Positions 42,089 to 52,470 of a DNA stretch of 64,000 nucleotides are shown in pieces. The stretch's first letter is position 1. Every line of letters starts with the position of its first letter. A program made the position numbers and the translations under genes. The notes beneath the pieces are model-generated. The model was not told where the DNA came from. It did no database searches and saw only the letters and a program-made list of their open reading frames with translations. The DNA lies in contig NZ_JARZZP010000004.1 of the NCBI RefSeq assembly GCF_029948085.1, forward strand, positions 1-64,000, in the 5' to 3' direction. This DNA comes from Streptococcus taonis. GTDB lineage: Bacteria > Bacillota > Bacilli > Lactobacillales > Streptococcaceae.

Positions 42089-42250
42089 TTTGCCCTAAGT
42101 CACTGACTCTGTATTTAATTAAGATTACAGACTCCCAAAAGCCTATTTGACGAAACTATCTAAAAGCTTGATTGTAAAGGTTCACGGATATGAGAAAAAG
42201 GTTCAATCTTGATAAAATCTTTACTTTCCCACAGCCTTTTTATCTGCTTA

Positions 42251-42889
42251 TTATTGGGCAAGACGTGCTTCTTCTAAAATCTTTTCAATCTTTGTTGTTA
42301 GCAAATCAATAGCTACTGTGTTGGTCACTCCTTCTGGAATAACGATATCTGCATAACGCTTTGTTGGCTCGATAAATTGATGATACATGGGTTTTACTAC
42401 ACCAAGATACTGGTCAATGACGCTGTCTAAACTACGACCACGCTCTTCCATATCACGCTTAATACGACGAATAATACGGACATCATCATCTGTATCTACG
42501 AAAATCTTGATATCCATCAAATCACGAAGACGTTTGTCCTCCAAAACCAAGATTCCTTCTACGATAAAGACATCTTGGGGTTCTTGACGATAGGTTTTAG
42601 AACTTCTGGTATGGGCAGCATAGTCGTAGGTAGGAATATCAACTGGACGTCCTGCCAACAACTCTTTGATTTGCGCAATCATCAAATCAGTATCAAAAGC
42701 AAAAGGGTGGTCATAGTTGGTCTTGATACGTTCTTCAAAGGTTAGATGTGATTGATCTTTATAGTAGGAATCATGCTCAATCATAGCTATTTTCTCGTTT
42801 GGAAAATGCGATAAGATTGCTTTAGATACGCTTGTCTTTCCTCCTCCAGATCCCCCTGTTACTCCGATAATGATTGGTCTATTTTGCAT
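42251..42889 (-). CDS. udk: Uridine kinase
   Basis: 212 residues from the ATG at 42889, which has a perfect AGGAGG 7 bases upstream; the longer frame has no support. Walker [21 protein letters not shown] and [10 protein letters not shown] are family motifs. Phosphorylates uridine and cytidine in pyrimidine salvage. No gene is found in the 160 bases between it and the previous terminator. Confidence 0.96.
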   Translation of the reverse strand: MQNRPIIIGVTGGSGGGKTSVSKAILSHFPNEKIAMIEHDSYYKDQSHLTFEERIKTNYDHPFAFDTDLMIAQIKELLAGRPVDIPTYDYAAHTRSSKTYRQEPQDVFIVEGILVLEDKRLRDLMDIKIFVDTDDDVRIIRRIKRDMEERGRSLDSVIDQYLGVVKPMYHQFIEPTKRYADIVIPEGVTNTVAIDLLTTKIEKILEEARLAQ

Positions 42890-42974
42890 TGTAGCCTCCT
42901 TGTATTTTCCCTTGTCTATTTTACCATATTTTTGATAAATTTTACAGATGGAGTTTTCTACAAAATAGAAGAAA

Positions 42975-43005
42975 AAATCCTCATAGCTAGAAGCTACAAG
43001 GATTT
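42975..43005 (-). terminator. ptsHI terminator
   Basis: AAATCCT-CA-TAGCT and its mirror AGCTA-CA-AGGATTT form a two-part stem, 9 bases after ptsI, with a T run on the minus strand. Confidence 0.85.
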
Positions 43006-43013
43006 GTAATTGA

Positions 43014-44747
43014 TTAATCGAAGTCAACGTATTCTTTAGAAAGTTCAAGAACTTCTTCCATTGTTGAACATTCTGTAAGAGCGCGGTTAGCGTATTCTTG
43101 CATTTTAGCAGTGTCCAATTTCTTCATCAAGCTACGTGTACGAAGTACAGATGTAGCTGACATAGAGAACTCATCCAAGCCCATTCCGACAAGAAGTGGA
43201 ACAGCTGTTTGGTCACCAGCCATCTCACCACACATACCAGCCCATTTACCTTCAGCGTGAGCTGCTTTGATAACATTATTGATCAAACGAAGGATTGATG
43301 GGTTATATGGTTGGTAAAGGTATGAAACTTGCTCGTTCATACGGTCTGCTGCCATTGTGTATTGGATCAAGTCGTTTGTACCAATTGAGAAGAAGTCAAC
43401 TTCTTTTGCAAATTGGTCTGCAAGCATAGCTGCCGCAGGAATTTCAATCATGATACCAACTTGGATGTCATCCGCAACTGCAACACCTTCAGCAAGAAGG
43501 TTTGCTTTTTCTTCATCGAAGACTGCTTTAGCTGCACGGAATTCTTTCAAAAGTGCAACCATTGGGAACATGATACGCAATTGACCGTGTACAGAAGCAC
43601 GAAGAAGAGCACGGATTTGAGTGCGGAACATTGCATCTCCAGTTTCAGAGATAGAGATACGAAGAGCACGGAATCCAAGGAATGGGTTCATTTCATGAGG
43701 CATATCGAAGTAAGGAAGTTCCTTGTCACCACCGATATCCATTGTACGGACAACAACTGGTTTACCGTTCATTCCTTCAAGAACAGCCTTGTATGCTTCG
43801 TACTGCTCGTCTTCAGTTGGGAAGTCTTGAGAATCCATGTACAAGAACTCTGTACGGTAAAGACCTACAGCTTCTGCACCGTTGTCATTAACACCTTCAA
43901 CGTCTTTCGGAGTACCAATGTTTGCTGCCAATTCGAAGTGTTTACCATCAGCAGTAACAGTTTGAGCATCCTTCAAAAGTGCCCATTCAGCTTTTTGTTG
44001 AGCGTAATCTTCACCAGCTGCTTTAAATTCAGCTGCTTGTTCTTCAGTAGGGTTGATAATCACTTCACCTGTAATACCATTAACGGCAAGTAGGTCACCA
44101 TCTTTAACGATTTCAGTGATATTGTTTGTACCCAAAACTGCAGCGATTTCAAGTGTACGAGCCATGATAGCTGAGTGACTTGTACGACCACCAATGTTTG
44201 TTACAAAAGCTTTAACAAAGTTTTTGTCCAATTGAGCTGTATCAGATGGAGTCAAGTCGTGAGCAATCACGATTACTTCTTCATTGATAGAAGCTGGGTT
44301 TGGCAATTTTTTACCAAGGAGGTTAGCCAATACACGTTTTGTTACGTCGCGGATATCCGCTGCACGTTCTTGCATGTATGGGTTGTCTTCCATGCCTTCA
44401 AAGATTGTGATAAACATGTCTGTAACTTCTTTCAGACCCGCTTCTGCATTCACTTTCTTAGCACGGATAGTTTCTTTGATTTGACCGATCAATTCAGGGT
44501 CAGCAAGAACCATCAAGTGAGCGTCAAATACTTGTGCCGCTTCTTCACCAAGCGTACCTACAGCCTTCTCGCGGATAAGAGAAAGCTCGTTTTGAGAAGC
44601 TTCAAGAGCAACATCCAAACGAGCCTCTTCTGCATTTGTATCTTCGACTGTAACAGTCTCGAATGATAAATCCGGTTGAACGAGTAGATATGCTTTTGCA
44701 ACTGCAACACCGTCAGATGCTGCGATTCCTTTAAGCATTTCTGTCAT
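43014..44747 (-). CDS. ptsI: Phosphoenolpyruvate-protein phosphotransferase (EI)
   Basis: First enzyme of the sugar PTS, passing phosphate from PEP to HPr. 577 residues from [11 protein letters not shown]. The active His is in [11 protein letters not shown] (about 191); later PEP-binding motifs are [20 protein letters not shown] and GMCGEMAGD. The start at 44747 lies 4 bases after the ptsH stop. The ATG three codons later has better ribosome-site spacing and is possible. Confidence 0.97.
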   Translation of the reverse strand: MTEMLKGIAASDGVAVAKAYLLVQPDLSFETVTVEDTNAEEARLDVALEASQNELSLIREKAVGTLGEEAAQVFDAHLMVLADPELIGQIKETIRAKKVNAEAGLKEVTDMFITIFEGMEDNPYMQERAADIRDVTKRVLANLLGKKLPNPASINEEVIVIAHDLTPSDTAQLDKNFVKAFVTNIGGRTSHSAIMARTLEIAAVLGTNNITEIVKDGDLLAVNGITGEVIINPTEEQAAEFKAAGEDYAQQKAEWALLKDAQTVTADGKHFELAANIGTPKDVEGVNDNGAEAVGLYRTEFLYMDSQDFPTEDEQYEAYKAVLEGMNGKPVVVRTMDIGGDKELPYFDMPHEMNPFLGFRALRISISETGDAMFRTQIRALLRASVHGQLRIMFPMVALLKEFRAAKAVFDEEKANLLAEGVAVADDIQVGIMIEIPAAAMLADQFAKEVDFFSIGTNDLIQYTMAADRMNEQVSYLYQPYNPSILRLINNVIKAAHAEGKWAGMCGEMAGDQTAVPLLVGMGLDEFSMSATSVLRTRSLMKKLDTAKMQEYANRALTECSTMEEVLELSKEYVDFD

Positions 44748-44751
44748 TTCC

Positions 44752-45015
44752 TTATGCCAATCCTTCTTTTTCCATTGTTTCTGAGATTGCAGCGATAGCA
44801 TCATCAGCGTCTGCACCTTCAGCAGTGATTGTAACGTCAGCACCTTGACCAACACCAAGACTCATTACACCCATGATAGATTTAAGGTTAACTGATTTAC
44901 CTTTGTACTCAAGAGTGATATCTGAAGCAAATTTGCTAGCTGTTTGTACCAACAATGTTGCTGGACGTGCGTGAATACCTGTTTCTGCCACTACGTGGAA
45001 ATCTTTAGAAGCCAT
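44752..45015 (-). CDS. ptsH: Phosphocarrier protein HPr
   Basis: 87 residues. Phosphorylated at His15 in [12 protein letters not shown] by EI and at Ser46 in [10 protein letters not shown] by HPr kinase for carbon catabolite control. The start at 45015 follows AAAGGAG. First gene of ptsH-ptsI. Confidence 0.98.
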   Translation of the reverse strand: MASKDFHVVAETGIHARPATLLVQTASKFASDITLEYKGKSVNLKSIMGVMSLGVGQGADVTITAEGADADDAIAAISETMEKEGLA

Positions 45016-45079
45016 AGTTTGACTCTCCTTTAATAGTTTTCTTGTTGAGTTACATATCTGATAACCCTTACAATTTAGT

Positions 45080-45108
45080 ATTATATCACCTTCATTGATA
45101 TTTTTCAA
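45080..45108 (-). promoter_or_regulatory. ptsHI promoter
   Basis: On the minus strand TTGAAA (45103-45108), a 17-base spacer and an extended TGATATAAT (-10 at 45080-45085). Leader of about 58 bases. Confidence 0.8.
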
Positions 45109-45249
45109 GTATTTTATGGACTTTCTTCAATTTCCTTTCAGATAACTTGCTGAAAATCTTCTATTAAATTTAGCAAAACACAGTATGTAGTTTTTGTTAA
45201 GTTGTCTATAATGAAATCATTGATTTTTCTGTCGTTGTTTCTCAATATT

Positions 45250-45265
45250 ACACTATATATTGTGT
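45250..45265. promoter_or_regulatory. NrdR box 1
   Basis: ACACTATATATTGTGT matches the NrdR consensus acaCwAtATaTwGtgt as I know it. It lies 50 bases upstream of the nrdH -35 element. Confidence 0.85.
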
Positions 45266-45291
45266 TTGTTAGTAAAATCAGTAAAATAAGT

Positions 45292-45307
45292 ACACAAGAT
45301 TTAGTTT
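45292..45307. promoter_or_regulatory. NrdR box 2
   Basis: ACACAAGATTTAGTTT, a weaker match, 42 bases (four helical turns) after box 1 and just before the -35. Paired boxes in phase are usual for NrdR control. Confidence 0.65.
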
Positions 45308-45314
45308 TAGAAAG

Positions 45315-45342
45315 TTGACAAAGTTTTTTTTTCTGATATACT
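45315..45342 (+). promoter_or_regulatory. nrdH promoter
   Basis: TTGACA (45315-45320), a 16-base spacer and the extended -10 TGATATACT (box at 45337-45342). Confidence 0.85.
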
Positions 45343-45378
45343 AAGAAAGTAATAAATTTTTAAAGAGGAGTTACAGAA

Positions 45379-45597
45379 ATGGTAACCGTATATTCTAAAA
45401 ACAACTGTGTCCAATGTAAAATGACGAAACGTTTTTTAGACAGTAATAATGTTGAATATAAAGAAATCAATCTTGATGAACAACCTGAATACATTGATCA
45501 AGTAAAAGAGCTTGGCTTTAGTGCTGCTCCTATTATTCAGACACCAACAGAAGTTTTCTCTGGTTTCCAACCAGGTAAACTCAAACAACTTGCTTAA
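45379..45597 (+). CDS. nrdH: Glutaredoxin-like protein NrdH
   Basis: 72 residues. The redox CVQC motif (about 10-13) and the GFSAAPII segment are typical. Electron donor to the class Ib reductase NrdEF. A hairpin separates it from nrdE. Confidence 0.96.
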   Translation: MVTVYSKNNCVQCKMTKRFLDSNNVEYKEINLDEQPEYIDQVKELGFSAAPIIQTPTEVFSGFQPGKLKQLA

Positions 45598-45607
45598 GAA
45601 TCAGGAC

Positions 45608-45645
45608 AAAAGCTTCTATGTCTACCTTAGAAGCCTTTCTTTTGT
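45608..45645 (+). terminator. Weak terminator/attenuator between nrdH and nrdE
   Basis: GCTTCTA and TAGAAGC form a 7-bp stem followed by CTTTCTTTTG. Partial read-through would let nrdH be made in excess of nrdE. Confidence 0.5.
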
Positions 45646-45665
45646 AATTAGATAAAGGAATTTTT

Positions 45666-47825
45666 ATGGGATTAAAACAACTTGAAGATGTGACTTACTT
45701 CCGTCTTAATAATGAAATTAACCGTCCTGTTAATGGACAAATTATGCTTCACAAGGACAAGGAAGCTTTAGAAGCCTTCTTTAAAGAAAATGTTGTACCA
45801 AATACAATGGTTTTTAACTCAATTACGGATAAAATCAACTTCCTCGTTGAGCATAACTACATTGAGACAGCATTTATCAAGAAATACCGTCCAGAATTTT
45901 TGGAAGAACTGCATCAATTTATCAAGGATCAGAACTTCCAATTTAAGTCTTTCATGGCTGCCTATAAATTCTATAATCAGTATGCTCTGAAAACTAATGA
46001 CGGAGAGTACTATCTTGAAAGCATGGAAGACCGTGTCTTCTTTAATGCCCTTTACTTCGCGGATGGTGATGAAGCGATTGCTATTGATATCGCTAATGAA
46101 ATCATCCACCAACGTTATCAACCTGCTACTCCTTCTTTCTTAAATGCAGGTCGTGCTCGTCGTGGTGAGTTGGTATCTTGCTTCTTGATCCAGGTAACAG
46201 ATGATATGAACTCTATCGGACGTTCTATCAACTCTGCTCTTCAACTTTCACGTATTGGTGGTGGTGTGGGAATTTCCCTCAGCAACCTTCGTGAAGCTGG
46301 AGCTCCTATTAAAGGATATGAGGGTGCTGCTTCTGGTGTTGTACCAGTTATGAAGCTTTTCGAAGACAGCTTCTCTTACTCTAACCAACTCGGTCAACGT
46401 CAAGGTGCTGGAGTTGTTTACCTCAATGTCTTCCACCCAGATATCATCGCCTTCCTTTCAACTAAGAAGGAAAATGCGGATGAAAAAGTTCGTGTCAAGA
46501 CTCTCTCACTTGGTGTTGTGGTACCAGATAAATTCTACGAATTGGCTCGTAAAAATGAAGAAATGTACCTCTTCAGTCCTTACTCTGTAGAGCTTGAATA
46601 CGGCGTGCCTTTCAACTACATCGATATCACTGAAAAATACGATGAATTAGTAGCAAATCCAAACATCCGTAAGACAAAAATCAAGGCGCGTGATTTGGAA
46701 ACTGAAATTTCTAAGTTGCAACAAGAATCTGGCTATCCTTATGTAGTCAACATCGATACTGCTAACCGTGCAAATCCAGTCGATGGTAAGATCATCATGA
46801 GTAACTTGTGTTCAGAGATTCTTCAAGTCCAAGAACCAAGTCTTATCAACGATGCTCAAGAATTCCTAAAAATGGGTACTGATGTCTCATGTAACCTTGG
46901 TTCAACAAACGTGGTCAACATGATGACTTCACCTGACTTTGGTCGCTCCATCCGTGCTATGGTACGTGCCTTGACCTTTGTTACAGATAGTTCTCATATC
47001 GTCGCTGTTCCTACTATCGACCACGGAAATAGTCAAGCTCATACCTTCGGTCTTGGAGCAATGGGACTTCACAGCTACCTTGCGCAACAATTGATCGAAT
47101 ACGGATCACCTGAGTCTGTTGAATTTACAAGCATCTACTTCATGCTTATGAACTACTGGACCTTGGTTGAATCAAACAATATCGCACGTGAACGTGGTGT
47201 TACCTTCCACAACTTTGACAAATCAGACTATGCTAACGGAAGCTATTTTGATAAGTATTTAACTGGCGAATTCCTTCCGAAATCAGACCGTGTTAAAGAG
47301 CTCTTCAAAGATATCTTTATTCCTACTGCTGCTGACTGGGCTGAACTTCGTGATAAAGTTAAAGCAGATGGACTTTACCACCAAAACCGCCTTGCTGTAG
47401 CGCCGAATGGTTCTATCAGCTATATCAACGATGTATCTGCTTCTATCCACCCGATCACGCAACGTATCGAAGAACGCCAAGAGAAGAAAATCGGTAAGAT
47501 TTACTATCCTGCTGCTGGTTTGTCAACAGAAACAATCCCTTACTACACTTCTGCTTATGACATGGATATGCGTAAGGTCATTGATGTTTATGCTGCTGCG
47601 ACTGAGCACGTGGACCAAGGACTTTCACTCACACTCTTCATGCGTAGTGATATTCCAACAGGCCTTTACGAATGGAAGAAAGAAAACAAACAAACGACAC
47701 GTGACTTGTCTATCCTTCGTAACTATGCCTTCAACAAAGGTATCAAGTCTATCTACTACGTCCGTACCTTTACCGATGATGGTGGAGAAGTCGGCGCTAA
47801 CCAATGTGAGAGCTGTGTAATTTAA
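45666..47825 (+). CDS. nrdE: Class Ib ribonucleotide reductase alpha subunit
   Basis: 719 residues. Reduces ribonucleoside diphosphates. SCFLIQVTDDMNSI and the later CNLGSTNVVN carry redox Cys residues, NLCSEI the catalytic Cys, and ESCVI at the C terminus the shuttle Cys. There is no N-terminal ATP cone, as usual for NrdE. No nrdI gene is found in the window. Confidence 0.97.
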   Translation: MGLKQLEDVTYFRLNNEINRPVNGQIMLHKDKEALEAFFKENVVPNTMVFNSITDKINFLVEHNYIETAFIKKYRPEFLEELHQFIKDQNFQFKSFMAAYKFYNQYALKTNDGEYYLESMEDRVFFNALYFADGDEAIAIDIANEIIHQRYQPATPSFLNAGRARRGELVSCFLIQVTDDMNSIGRSINSALQLSRIGGGVGISLSNLREAGAPIKGYEGAASGVVPVMKLFEDSFSYSNQLGQRQGAGVVYLNVFHPDIIAFLSTKKENADEKVRVKTLSLGVVVPDKFYELARKNEEMYLFSPYSVELEYGVPFNYIDITEKYDELVANPNIRKTKIKARDLETEISKLQQESGYPYVVNIDTANRANPVDGKIIMSNLCSEILQVQEPSLINDAQEFLKMGTDVSCNLGSTNVVNMMTSPDFGRSIRAMVRALTFVTDSSHIVAVPTIDHGNSQAHTFGLGAMGLHSYLAQQLIEYGSPESVEFTSIYFMLMNYWTLVESNNIARERGVTFHNFDKSDYANGSYFDKYLTGEFLPKSDRVKELFKDIFIPTAADWAELRDKVKADGLYHQNRLAVAPNGSISYINDVSASIHPITQRIEERQEKKIGKIYYPAAGLSTETIPYYTSAYDMDMRKVIDVYAAATEHVDQGLSLTLFMRSDIPTGLYEWKKENKQTTRDLSILRNYAFNKGIKSIYYVRTFTDDGGEVGANQCESCVI

Positions 47826-47897
47826 TTCAACTCTCAAAGAAATTACATTTACTTAATCCATTAAACGTATTTTGCTGATAAAATCATGTAAGAATTT

Positions 47898-47922
47898 AAA
47901 AGTCGGGCTTCCGACTTTTTGT
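47898..47922 (+). terminator. Terminator between nrdE and nrdF
   Basis: AAAAGTCGG and CCGACTTTTT with a 4-base loop. Confidence 0.85.
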
Positions 47923-47998
47923 TCGATTATAGCATAGAATTATGATAAAATAAGAATGATTACGTTATCGCATTACTACACACAGAAAGAGATTTCAA

Positions 47999-48961
47999 AT
48001 GAAAACTTACTACAAAGCCATTAACTGGAATGCCATCGAAGATGTCATCGACAAATCAACCTGGGAAAAACTGACTGAGCAGTTCTGGCTCGATACGCGT
48101 ATCCCTTTGTCAAACGACTTGGATGACTGGAGAAAGCTTTCTAACAAGGAAAAAGACCTTGTTGGTAAAGTTTTTGGAGGTTTGACCCTTCTTGATACCA
48201 TGCAATCAGAAACTGGTGTCCAGGCTCTTCGTGCTGATATTCGTACGCCTCACGAGGAAGCTGTTTTTAACAATATCCAATTTATGGAATCTGTTCATGC
48301 TAAGTCTTACTCTTCTATCTTTTCTACCTTGAATACTAAGTCAGAAATCGAAGAGATTTTCGAATGGACCAACACCAATCCATATCTTCAGAAAAAAGCT
48401 GAGATTATCAATGAAATCTACCTAAACGGAACTCCACTAGAAAAGAAAGTAGCTAGTGTTTTCCTTGAAACCTTCCTTTTCTACTCTGGTTTCTTCACAC
48501 CACTCTACTATCTTGGAAACAACAAGTTGGCCAACGTGGCAGAAATTATCAAATTGATTATTCGTGATGAGTCAGTTCATGGAACCTACATCGGCTACAA
48601 ATTCCAACTTGGTTTCAATGAATTGCCAGAAGATGAGCAAGAAAAACTCAAAGAATGGATGTACGACCTTCTCTATACTCTTTATGAGAATGAAGAAGGC
48701 TACACAGAGAGCCTCTATGACGAAGTCGGATGGACTGAAGAGGTTAAAACCTTCCTTCGCTACAATGCAAATAAAGCTCTTATGAACTTGGGGCAAGATC
48801 CTCTCTTCCCTGATTCAGCTGACGATGTCAACCCGATCGTTATGAACGGGATTTCAACTGGTACATCAAACCACGACTTCTTCTCTCAAGTTGGTAATGG
48901 CTATCTACTTGGTGAAGTTGAAGCTATGCAGGATGATGACTATAACTATGGACTAAATTAA
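47999..48961 (+). CDS. nrdF: Class Ib ribonucleotide reductase beta subunit
   Basis: 320 residues. Metal ligands are seen in FMESVHAKSYS (Glu, His and the radical Tyr in the YSS/F segment) and in IRDESVHGTYIG. Carries the Mn-tyrosyl radical for NrdE. A terminator and 170 bases precede it, so it may have its own promoter as well as read-through. Confidence 0.97.
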   Translation: MKTYYKAINWNAIEDVIDKSTWEKLTEQFWLDTRIPLSNDLDDWRKLSNKEKDLVGKVFGGLTLLDTMQSETGVQALRADIRTPHEEAVFNNIQFMESVHAKSYSSIFSTLNTKSEIEEIFEWTNTNPYLQKKAEIINEIYLNGTPLEKKVASVFLETFLFYSGFFTPLYYLGNNKLANVAEIIKLIIRDESVHGTYIGYKFQLGFNELPEDEQEKLKEWMYDLLYTLYENEEGYTESLYDEVGWTEEVKTFLRYNANKALMNLGQDPLFPDSADDVNPIVMNGISTGTSNHDFFSQVGNGYLLGEVEAMQDDDYNYGLN

Positions 48962-48972
48962 TACCTAACCTA

Positions 48973-49013
48973 AAAAAACATCTAAGTTTATTTATAAACT
49001 AGATGTTTTTTTT
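48973..49013 (+). terminator. nrdF terminator
   Basis: AAACATCTA...AAACTAGATGTTT with an inner AGTTTA/TAAACT stem, then nine T. Confidence 0.9.
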
Positions 49014-49089
49014 TGTTTATTTTTGTTTTCTTTAAGTTGCTTAGCTGTTTAAAATATGATAAAATAATATTAGATTTGGGGGTGGTTCA

Positions 49090-49857
49090 ATGCTGAAGCA
49101 AGAAAAATTAGATACTATTTTAGACATTGTTAATACAAAAGGAACTATCACTGTTAAAGAGATTATGAATCGCCTTGATATTTCCGATATGACAGCTAGA
49201 CGATATTTACAAGAGTTGGCAGATAAAGATTTACTGGTTCGTGTTCATGGAGGAGCCGAAAAACTTCGAACAGGTTCCTTATTAAATAATGAGCGTTCTA
49301 ATGTTGAAAAACAAGGACTACAAACAGCAGAAAAACAAGAAATTGCTCGCTTTGCAGGTCACTTAGTTGAAGAAAGAGAAACTATTTTCATTGGTCCAGG
49401 TACCACATTAGAATTCTTTGCGCGTGAGCTTCCTATCGATAACATTCGAGTTGTTACCAATAGTTTGCCTGTATTTCTCATTCTAAACGAGCGTAAGCTA
49501 ACTGATCTCATTCTAATCGGTGGTAATTATCGTTCAATTACTGGAGCATTTGTAGGTACTTTAACCCTTCAAGATATCGCTAGTTTGCAATTTTCAAAAG
49601 CTTTCGTTAGTTGTAATGGTATCAAGGATCATGCTATCGCTACTTTTAGTGAAGACGAAGGTGAAGCACAGAAATTAGCACTAGAAAACGCCAATAAAAA
49701 ATATCTCCTAGCTGACCATAGCAAATTTGATAAATTTGATTTCTTTACATTTTACAATATCTCAGATATCGACACCATTATCACTGATTCAAAATTAAGT
49801 GACCAAACACTCCAATCACTGTCTAAACAAACTAAAATTATCAAGTCAAAACCTTAA
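49090..49857 (+). CDS. lacR: LacR-type DeoR-family repressor
   Basis: 255 residues. The N-terminal helix-turn-helix has ITVKEIMNRLDISDMTARRY and the VRVHGGAEK signature. The C-terminal sugar-phosphate sensor has IFIGPGTTLEFFA and the late DHSKFDKF. It closely resembles, from memory, the streptococcal tagatose-6-phosphate-responsive LacR. No lac genes follow; the next gene is pepX. It may act on lac genes elsewhere or be left over. Confidence 0.85.
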   Translation: MLKQEKLDTILDIVNTKGTITVKEIMNRLDISDMTARRYLQELADKDLLVRVHGGAEKLRTGSLLNNERSNVEKQGLQTAEKQEIARFAGHLVEERETIFIGPGTTLEFFARELPIDNIRVVTNSLPVFLILNERKLTDLILIGGNYRSITGAFVGTLTLQDIASLQFSKAFVSCNGIKDHAIATFSEDEGEAQKLALENANKKYLLADHSKFDKFDFFTFYNISDIDTIITDSKLSDQTLQSLSKQTKIIKSKP

Positions 49858-50069
49858 ACTCTACAACTAGTCACAGAATTTAGTAGCTACTACTAATTCC
49901 ATGGCTAGTTTTTATTTTATATTAAGCGTGCAATCTAAAATATTTCAATTATTTTTCAAATCTATGATTTCTGTATTTTTAATTTAATAGATTTCTCGAA
50001 TCTGTCTTTTTATATTCCATTTCACGAAATCATCCTTTTTAGTTTATTATAACAGTTACTTGTATTTTC

Positions 50070-50098
50070 TATCATTTTCCCTTCTTTTTTGATATAAT
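50070..50098 (+). promoter_or_regulatory. pepX promoter
   Basis: TTGTAT (50070-50075), a 17-base spacer and TATAAT (50093-50098) with an upstream TGA. The 200 bases before this, back to lacR, hold no gene that I can see. Confidence 0.7.
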
Positions 50099-50130
50099 AA
50101 ATTTAGAATGATTCTTCAAAGGAGGCATCT

Positions 50131-52470
50131 ATGCGTTTTAATCAATTCAGTTACTATCCTGTAAGCCAGCAAGAAGCTTTACAGGAATTATCCAGCCTTG
50201 GATTCAAACTTGACCAATCAAATTCTGCAAAAGAACTATTTGAAGCTTTTGTTAGAACTTGTTTTTTCAATTACAAAAATACGGATTATCCCCTCTCAAC
50301 TTTAGCGGTTGATAAAGAAACTGATCTACTCACTTTCTTCAATTCTGATCGTGAATTAACTGCAGAAATTTTCTATACTGTAGCCTTTCAGTTGCTTGGT
50401 TTCAACTACTTAATAGACTTTGAAGATGGTCTAGCTTTTCATAAAGAAACGGCATTCCCTATTGTATACGGAGATTTGATTGACAATCTCTATCACCTCC
50501 TTAACACGCGCACTAAAAAGGGAAATACCTTGATTGATCAGCTAGTTAGTGATGGTCTTATCCCTGAGGACAATGATTACCACTACTTCAATGGAAAGAG
50601 TTTGGCTACTTTCTCAACTAACAATGTTATTCGGGAAGTTGTTTATGTGGAAAGTCGTATTGATTCTGATAATGATGGACTGCCAGATCTTATCAAGGTA
50701 AACATTATCCGTCCATCTTACCACGGCAAAATTCCAGCTGTTATGACGGCAAGTCCTTACCATCAAGGAACCAATGATAAAGCAAGTGATAAAGCTCTTT
50801 ACAAAATGGAAGCTGAGCTAGAAGTCAAGGAAGCACATGAAATTTCTCTAGAAAAACCAACATTAGACTTGGTTGAACCTGTTGGAGAAGCTGAACTCGT
50901 TCCAGAAGCTGAAGAAAAACTCACTCATATCAATAGCAGCTACACACTTAACGACTACTTCCTTCCAAGAGGATTTGCAAATATCTACGTATCTGGTCTT
51001 GGAACCAAGGATTCTCAAGGTCAAATGACCAACGGAGATTACCGCCAAGTTGAAGCCTATAAAAATGTTATTGATTGGCTCAATGGTCGTTGTCGTGCCT
51101 TCACAGACCACAGTCGTAAACGTCAGGTCAAGGCTGACTGGTCAAATGGAAAAGTTGCCACTACTGGTCTTTCTTATCTAGGAACAATGTCTAATGGTCT
51201 TGCAACTACAGGAGTTGATGGTTTAGAAGTCATTATTGCTGAAGCCGGTATTTCTTCTTGGTACAACTATTACCGTGAAAATGGTCTTGTGACAAGCCCA
51301 GGTGGCTATCCTGGGGAGGACTTCGATTCATTAGATGAATTAACTTATTCTCGTAATCTCTTAGCTGGTGACTTTATTCGTGGAAACGAAGCTCATAAAG
51401 AATCCATAGAAAAACTAAAGAAAAATTTAGACCGTAAAACTGGGGATTACAACCAATTTTGGCATGACAGAAATTACCTCCTTAATGCTGAAAAAGTTAA
51501 GGCTGAAGTTGTTTTTACCCATGGTTCGCAAGACTGGAATGTAAAACCACTTCACGTCTATCAAATGTTTAATGCTCTTCCAAGTCATATTAATAAACAC
51601 CTCTTTTATCATAACGGGGCCCATGTTTATATGAACAACTGGCAGTCTATTGATTTCCGTGAATCCATGAATGCTCTTTTGACACAGAAATTATTGGGGC
51701 ATGAAACTGATTACCGACTTCCAAGAATCGTTTGGCAAGACAATACAGCTCCTCAAACATGGATGACTCTTGAAGATTTTGGAAATCAAACTGACCACAA
51801 AACTTTCACATTAGGTACTGAAGAAGCTGTCATTCAAAACCACTATGAAGACTCAGACTTCGACCGTTTTGGAAAGTCCTACCAAACCTTTAATAATGAA
51901 CTCTATCAAGGTAAGGTGAATCAGATTACCATTGATCTTCCAGTGACTGAAGATCTTCATATCAACGGTCGTGTTAAACTAAACCTACGACTCAAGTCAA
52001 ATACCAATAAAGGTCTTCTCTCTGCTCAACTCCTTGAACTGGGGCAAAAGAAATACCTCCAACCATATCCAGGAGTTTTATTTGCTCGTACTATTGATAA
52101 CGGTCGTTACCACATGCTGGAAAACCTTTGCGAGCTACCATTTAGCTCAAATGCCCAACGTGTTATTACCAAAGGCTACCTCAACCTCCAAAATCGTCAT
52201 GATTTATTAAAAATTGAAGAAGTTAAACCAGATGAATGGATGGAGTTCCAATTTGAACTGCAACCAACTATCTACAAACTTCAGAAAGATGATACACTTC
52301 GTCTGGTGCTCTATACTACAGACTTTGAAATCACTATTCGTGACAATACAAACTATCACTTGACTGTCGATCTCGCACAGTCCAATCTTGAAATACCTTT
52401 TCAAAGGGAGGTAACTGTAGATGAACAAGGCCGAACAAAGACACCAGCTCATCCGAGCCCTAATCACTAA
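50131..52470 (+). CDS. pepX: Xaa-Pro dipeptidyl-peptidase
   Basis: Releases X-Pro dipeptides from peptides. 779 residues, somewhat longer than the usual 757-763. The nucleophile Ser is in [13 protein letters not shown], the Asp in [11 protein letters not shown] and the His in [10 protein letters not shown]. The C-terminal beta-jellyroll is present. The last 50 bases overlap argR in another frame, and the argR ribosome site lies inside pepX. Confidence 0.95.
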   Translation: MRFNQFSYYPVSQQEALQELSSLGFKLDQSNSAKELFEAFVRTCFFNYKNTDYPLSTLAVDKETDLLTFFNSDRELTAEIFYTVAFQLLGFNYLIDFEDGLAFHKETAFPIVYGDLIDNLYHLLNTRTKKGNTLIDQLVSDGLIPEDNDYHYFNGKSLATFSTNNVIREVVYVESRIDSDNDGLPDLIKVNIIRPSYHGKIPAVMTASPYHQGTNDKASDKALYKMEAELEVKEAHEISLEKPTLDLVEPVGEAELVPEAEEKLTHINSSYTLNDYFLPRGFANIYVSGLGTKDSQGQMTNGDYRQVEAYKNVIDWLNGRCRAFTDHSRKRQVKADWSNGKVATTGLSYLGTMSNGLATTGVDGLEVIIAEAGISSWYNYYRENGLVTSPGGYPGEDFDSLDELTYSRNLLAGDFIRGNEAHKESIEKLKKNLDRKTGDYNQFWHDRNYLLNAEKVKAEVVFTHGSQDWNVKPLHVYQMFNALPSHINKHLFYHNGAHVYMNNWQSIDFRESMNALLTQKLLGHETDYRLPRIVWQDNTAPQTWMTLEDFGNQTDHKTFTLGTEEAVIQNHYEDSDFDRFGKSYQTFNNELYQGKVNQITIDLPVTEDLHINGRVKLNLRLKSNTNKGLLSAQLLELGQKKYLQPYPGVLFARTIDNGRYHMLENLCELPFSSNAQRVITKGYLNLQNRHDLLKIEEVKPDEWMEFQFELQPTIYKLQKDDTLRLVLYTTDFEITIRDNTNYHLTVDLAQSNLEIPFQREVTVDEQGRTKTPAHPSPNH

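Noticed and set aside
42089..42250. Possible small gene between the coa operon and udk
   Set aside because: Stops are frequent in all frames and no ribosome site is seen.
42890..43048. N-terminal extension of uridine kinase by 53 residues
   Set aside because: It overlaps the ptsI end and its terminator, while the ATG at 42889 has a perfect ribosome site.
43413..44666. Long plus-strand open frames over ptsI
   Set aside because: They are antisense to a certain gene, rich in Cys, Phe and His, and lack ribosome sites.
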